From assembly GCA_905221605.1 (NCBI GenBank), contig CAJNDS010002613.1:1-64000 (forward strand): 64,000 bases of DNA, given 5' to 3'. This DNA comes from Symbiodinium natans (Eukaryota > Sar > Dinophyceae > Suessiales > Symbiodiniaceae). Positions 63,571 to 64,000 of this stretch are shown in pieces (position 1 is the first letter of the stretch; the number at the start of each line of letters is the position of its first letter). The notes beneath the pieces are model-generated. The model saw only the letters and a program-made list of their open reading frames with translations. It did not search any database and was not told where the DNA came from. A program made the translations under genes and the position numbers.

Positions 63571-63733
63571 GACTACGCAGTGACTCACTAGATGAAATAC
63601 AGAGCACACGCGTGTTTTGTGTGCAGCACACTGCATCGCTCTGTATCAAAAGAGATCCGTGGCTTCTGAGTTCCTAAAGCCGCCTCGGGCGGTACGTGAA
63701 ATTGGAATCAGAGGCCTTGCTTCTGTACTCCCC
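63571..63733. repeat. 163-bp direct repeat, copy 2
   Basis: Exact copy of 63315-63477 at an offset of 256 bp. The sequences before and after the two copies differ, so this is either a recent local duplication or two solo ends of an element. Confidence 0.95.
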
Positions 63734-64000
63734 ACCCCCATGCCCAAAATGGCTCAGGGGCAGGCGGGAGGGGAATGCGAGATGATGCTACTCATCAAGC
63801 TTCTGGCGAACTGTCTAGGAGACACCTGAGCTTGTTTCGTCAGAAAGAATTTGCTTCGCAGACCAGCAAGATGTAGATGCGGTCGAAAGGTCCTGCTGCA
63901 TAGACCATGTCCTGGACATGTGCTCAGATCGAAAGGTGTGCACCCCCAAATGAGCACTTGAGTGGCTTTCCTCCATTGAGTGCCATACTGGCACATGTGA

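Noticed and set aside
63315-63733. Possible tRNA or snRNA genes in the duplicated 163-bp unit
   Set aside because: I could not fold a cloverleaf or find A/B-box or Sm-site patterns by eye.

Overview
The window looks like nuclear DNA of a dinoflagellate, most likely a Symbiodiniaceae-type genome. Four observations support this. Two conserved single-copy eukaryotic genes are broken into many short exons whose introns, where I could align the boundaries, start with GC or GA as often as GT and end in AG. There is a perfect TTTAGGG array. Every gene I can orient reads on the minus strand, as in dinoflagellate unidirectional gene blocks. The repeats are a very large copia-type retrotransposon and reverse-transcriptase remnants of a style I know from dinoflagellates. 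Organism assignment is inference; I could not run a search.

Layout. About 1-6.1 kb is AT-rich, has no recognisable gene, and holds a telomere-like array (2798-2867) next to a G-rich minisatellite. About 7.9-10.7 kb (minus) is a formylglycine-generating enzyme (SUMF1) homologue whose exons and splice phases can be followed almost residue by residue. About 11.6-11.9 kb (minus) holds the last two exons of an unrecognised gene. About 13.1-19.1 kb (minus) is the anaphase-promoting-complex subunit APC8/CDC23, with a large CGACCA/GAC microsatellite in one intron. Two weaker minus-strand coding stretches lie at 19.35-20.3 kb.

The centrepiece is 20.69-35.64 kb (minus): a 15-kb copia-type LTR retrotransposon bounded by identical 113-bp LTRs. 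Its reading frame runs about 4,800 codons and is interrupted by one missing base, one in-frame TGA and one more frameshift. In order it shows a coiled coil and lysine tract, two CCCH zinc fingers, an aspartic protease motif, a 2-oxoglutarate/Fe(II)-oxygenase-like segment, integrase, reverse transcriptase, an RNase H split by an insertion, a methyltransferase-like segment, an SGNH/GDSL-hydrolase-like domain, a Tpt1/KptA (RNA 2'-phosphotransferase)-like domain and a zinc ribbon. The cargo after RNase H and between protease and integrase is the most unusual content of the window.

From 36 to 49 kb the sequence is gene-poor and repeat-rich, with several exon-like minus-strand stretches (best at 39.0-40.5 kb and 47.7-49.0 kb) that I cannot name. 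From 49.3 to 55.9 kb it is strongly GC-rich and is a graveyard of fragments of one reverse-transcriptase family in both orientations. From 60.7 to 62.1 kb are exon-like pieces of another minus-strand coiled-coil gene. The last kilobase contains an exact 163-bp duplication.
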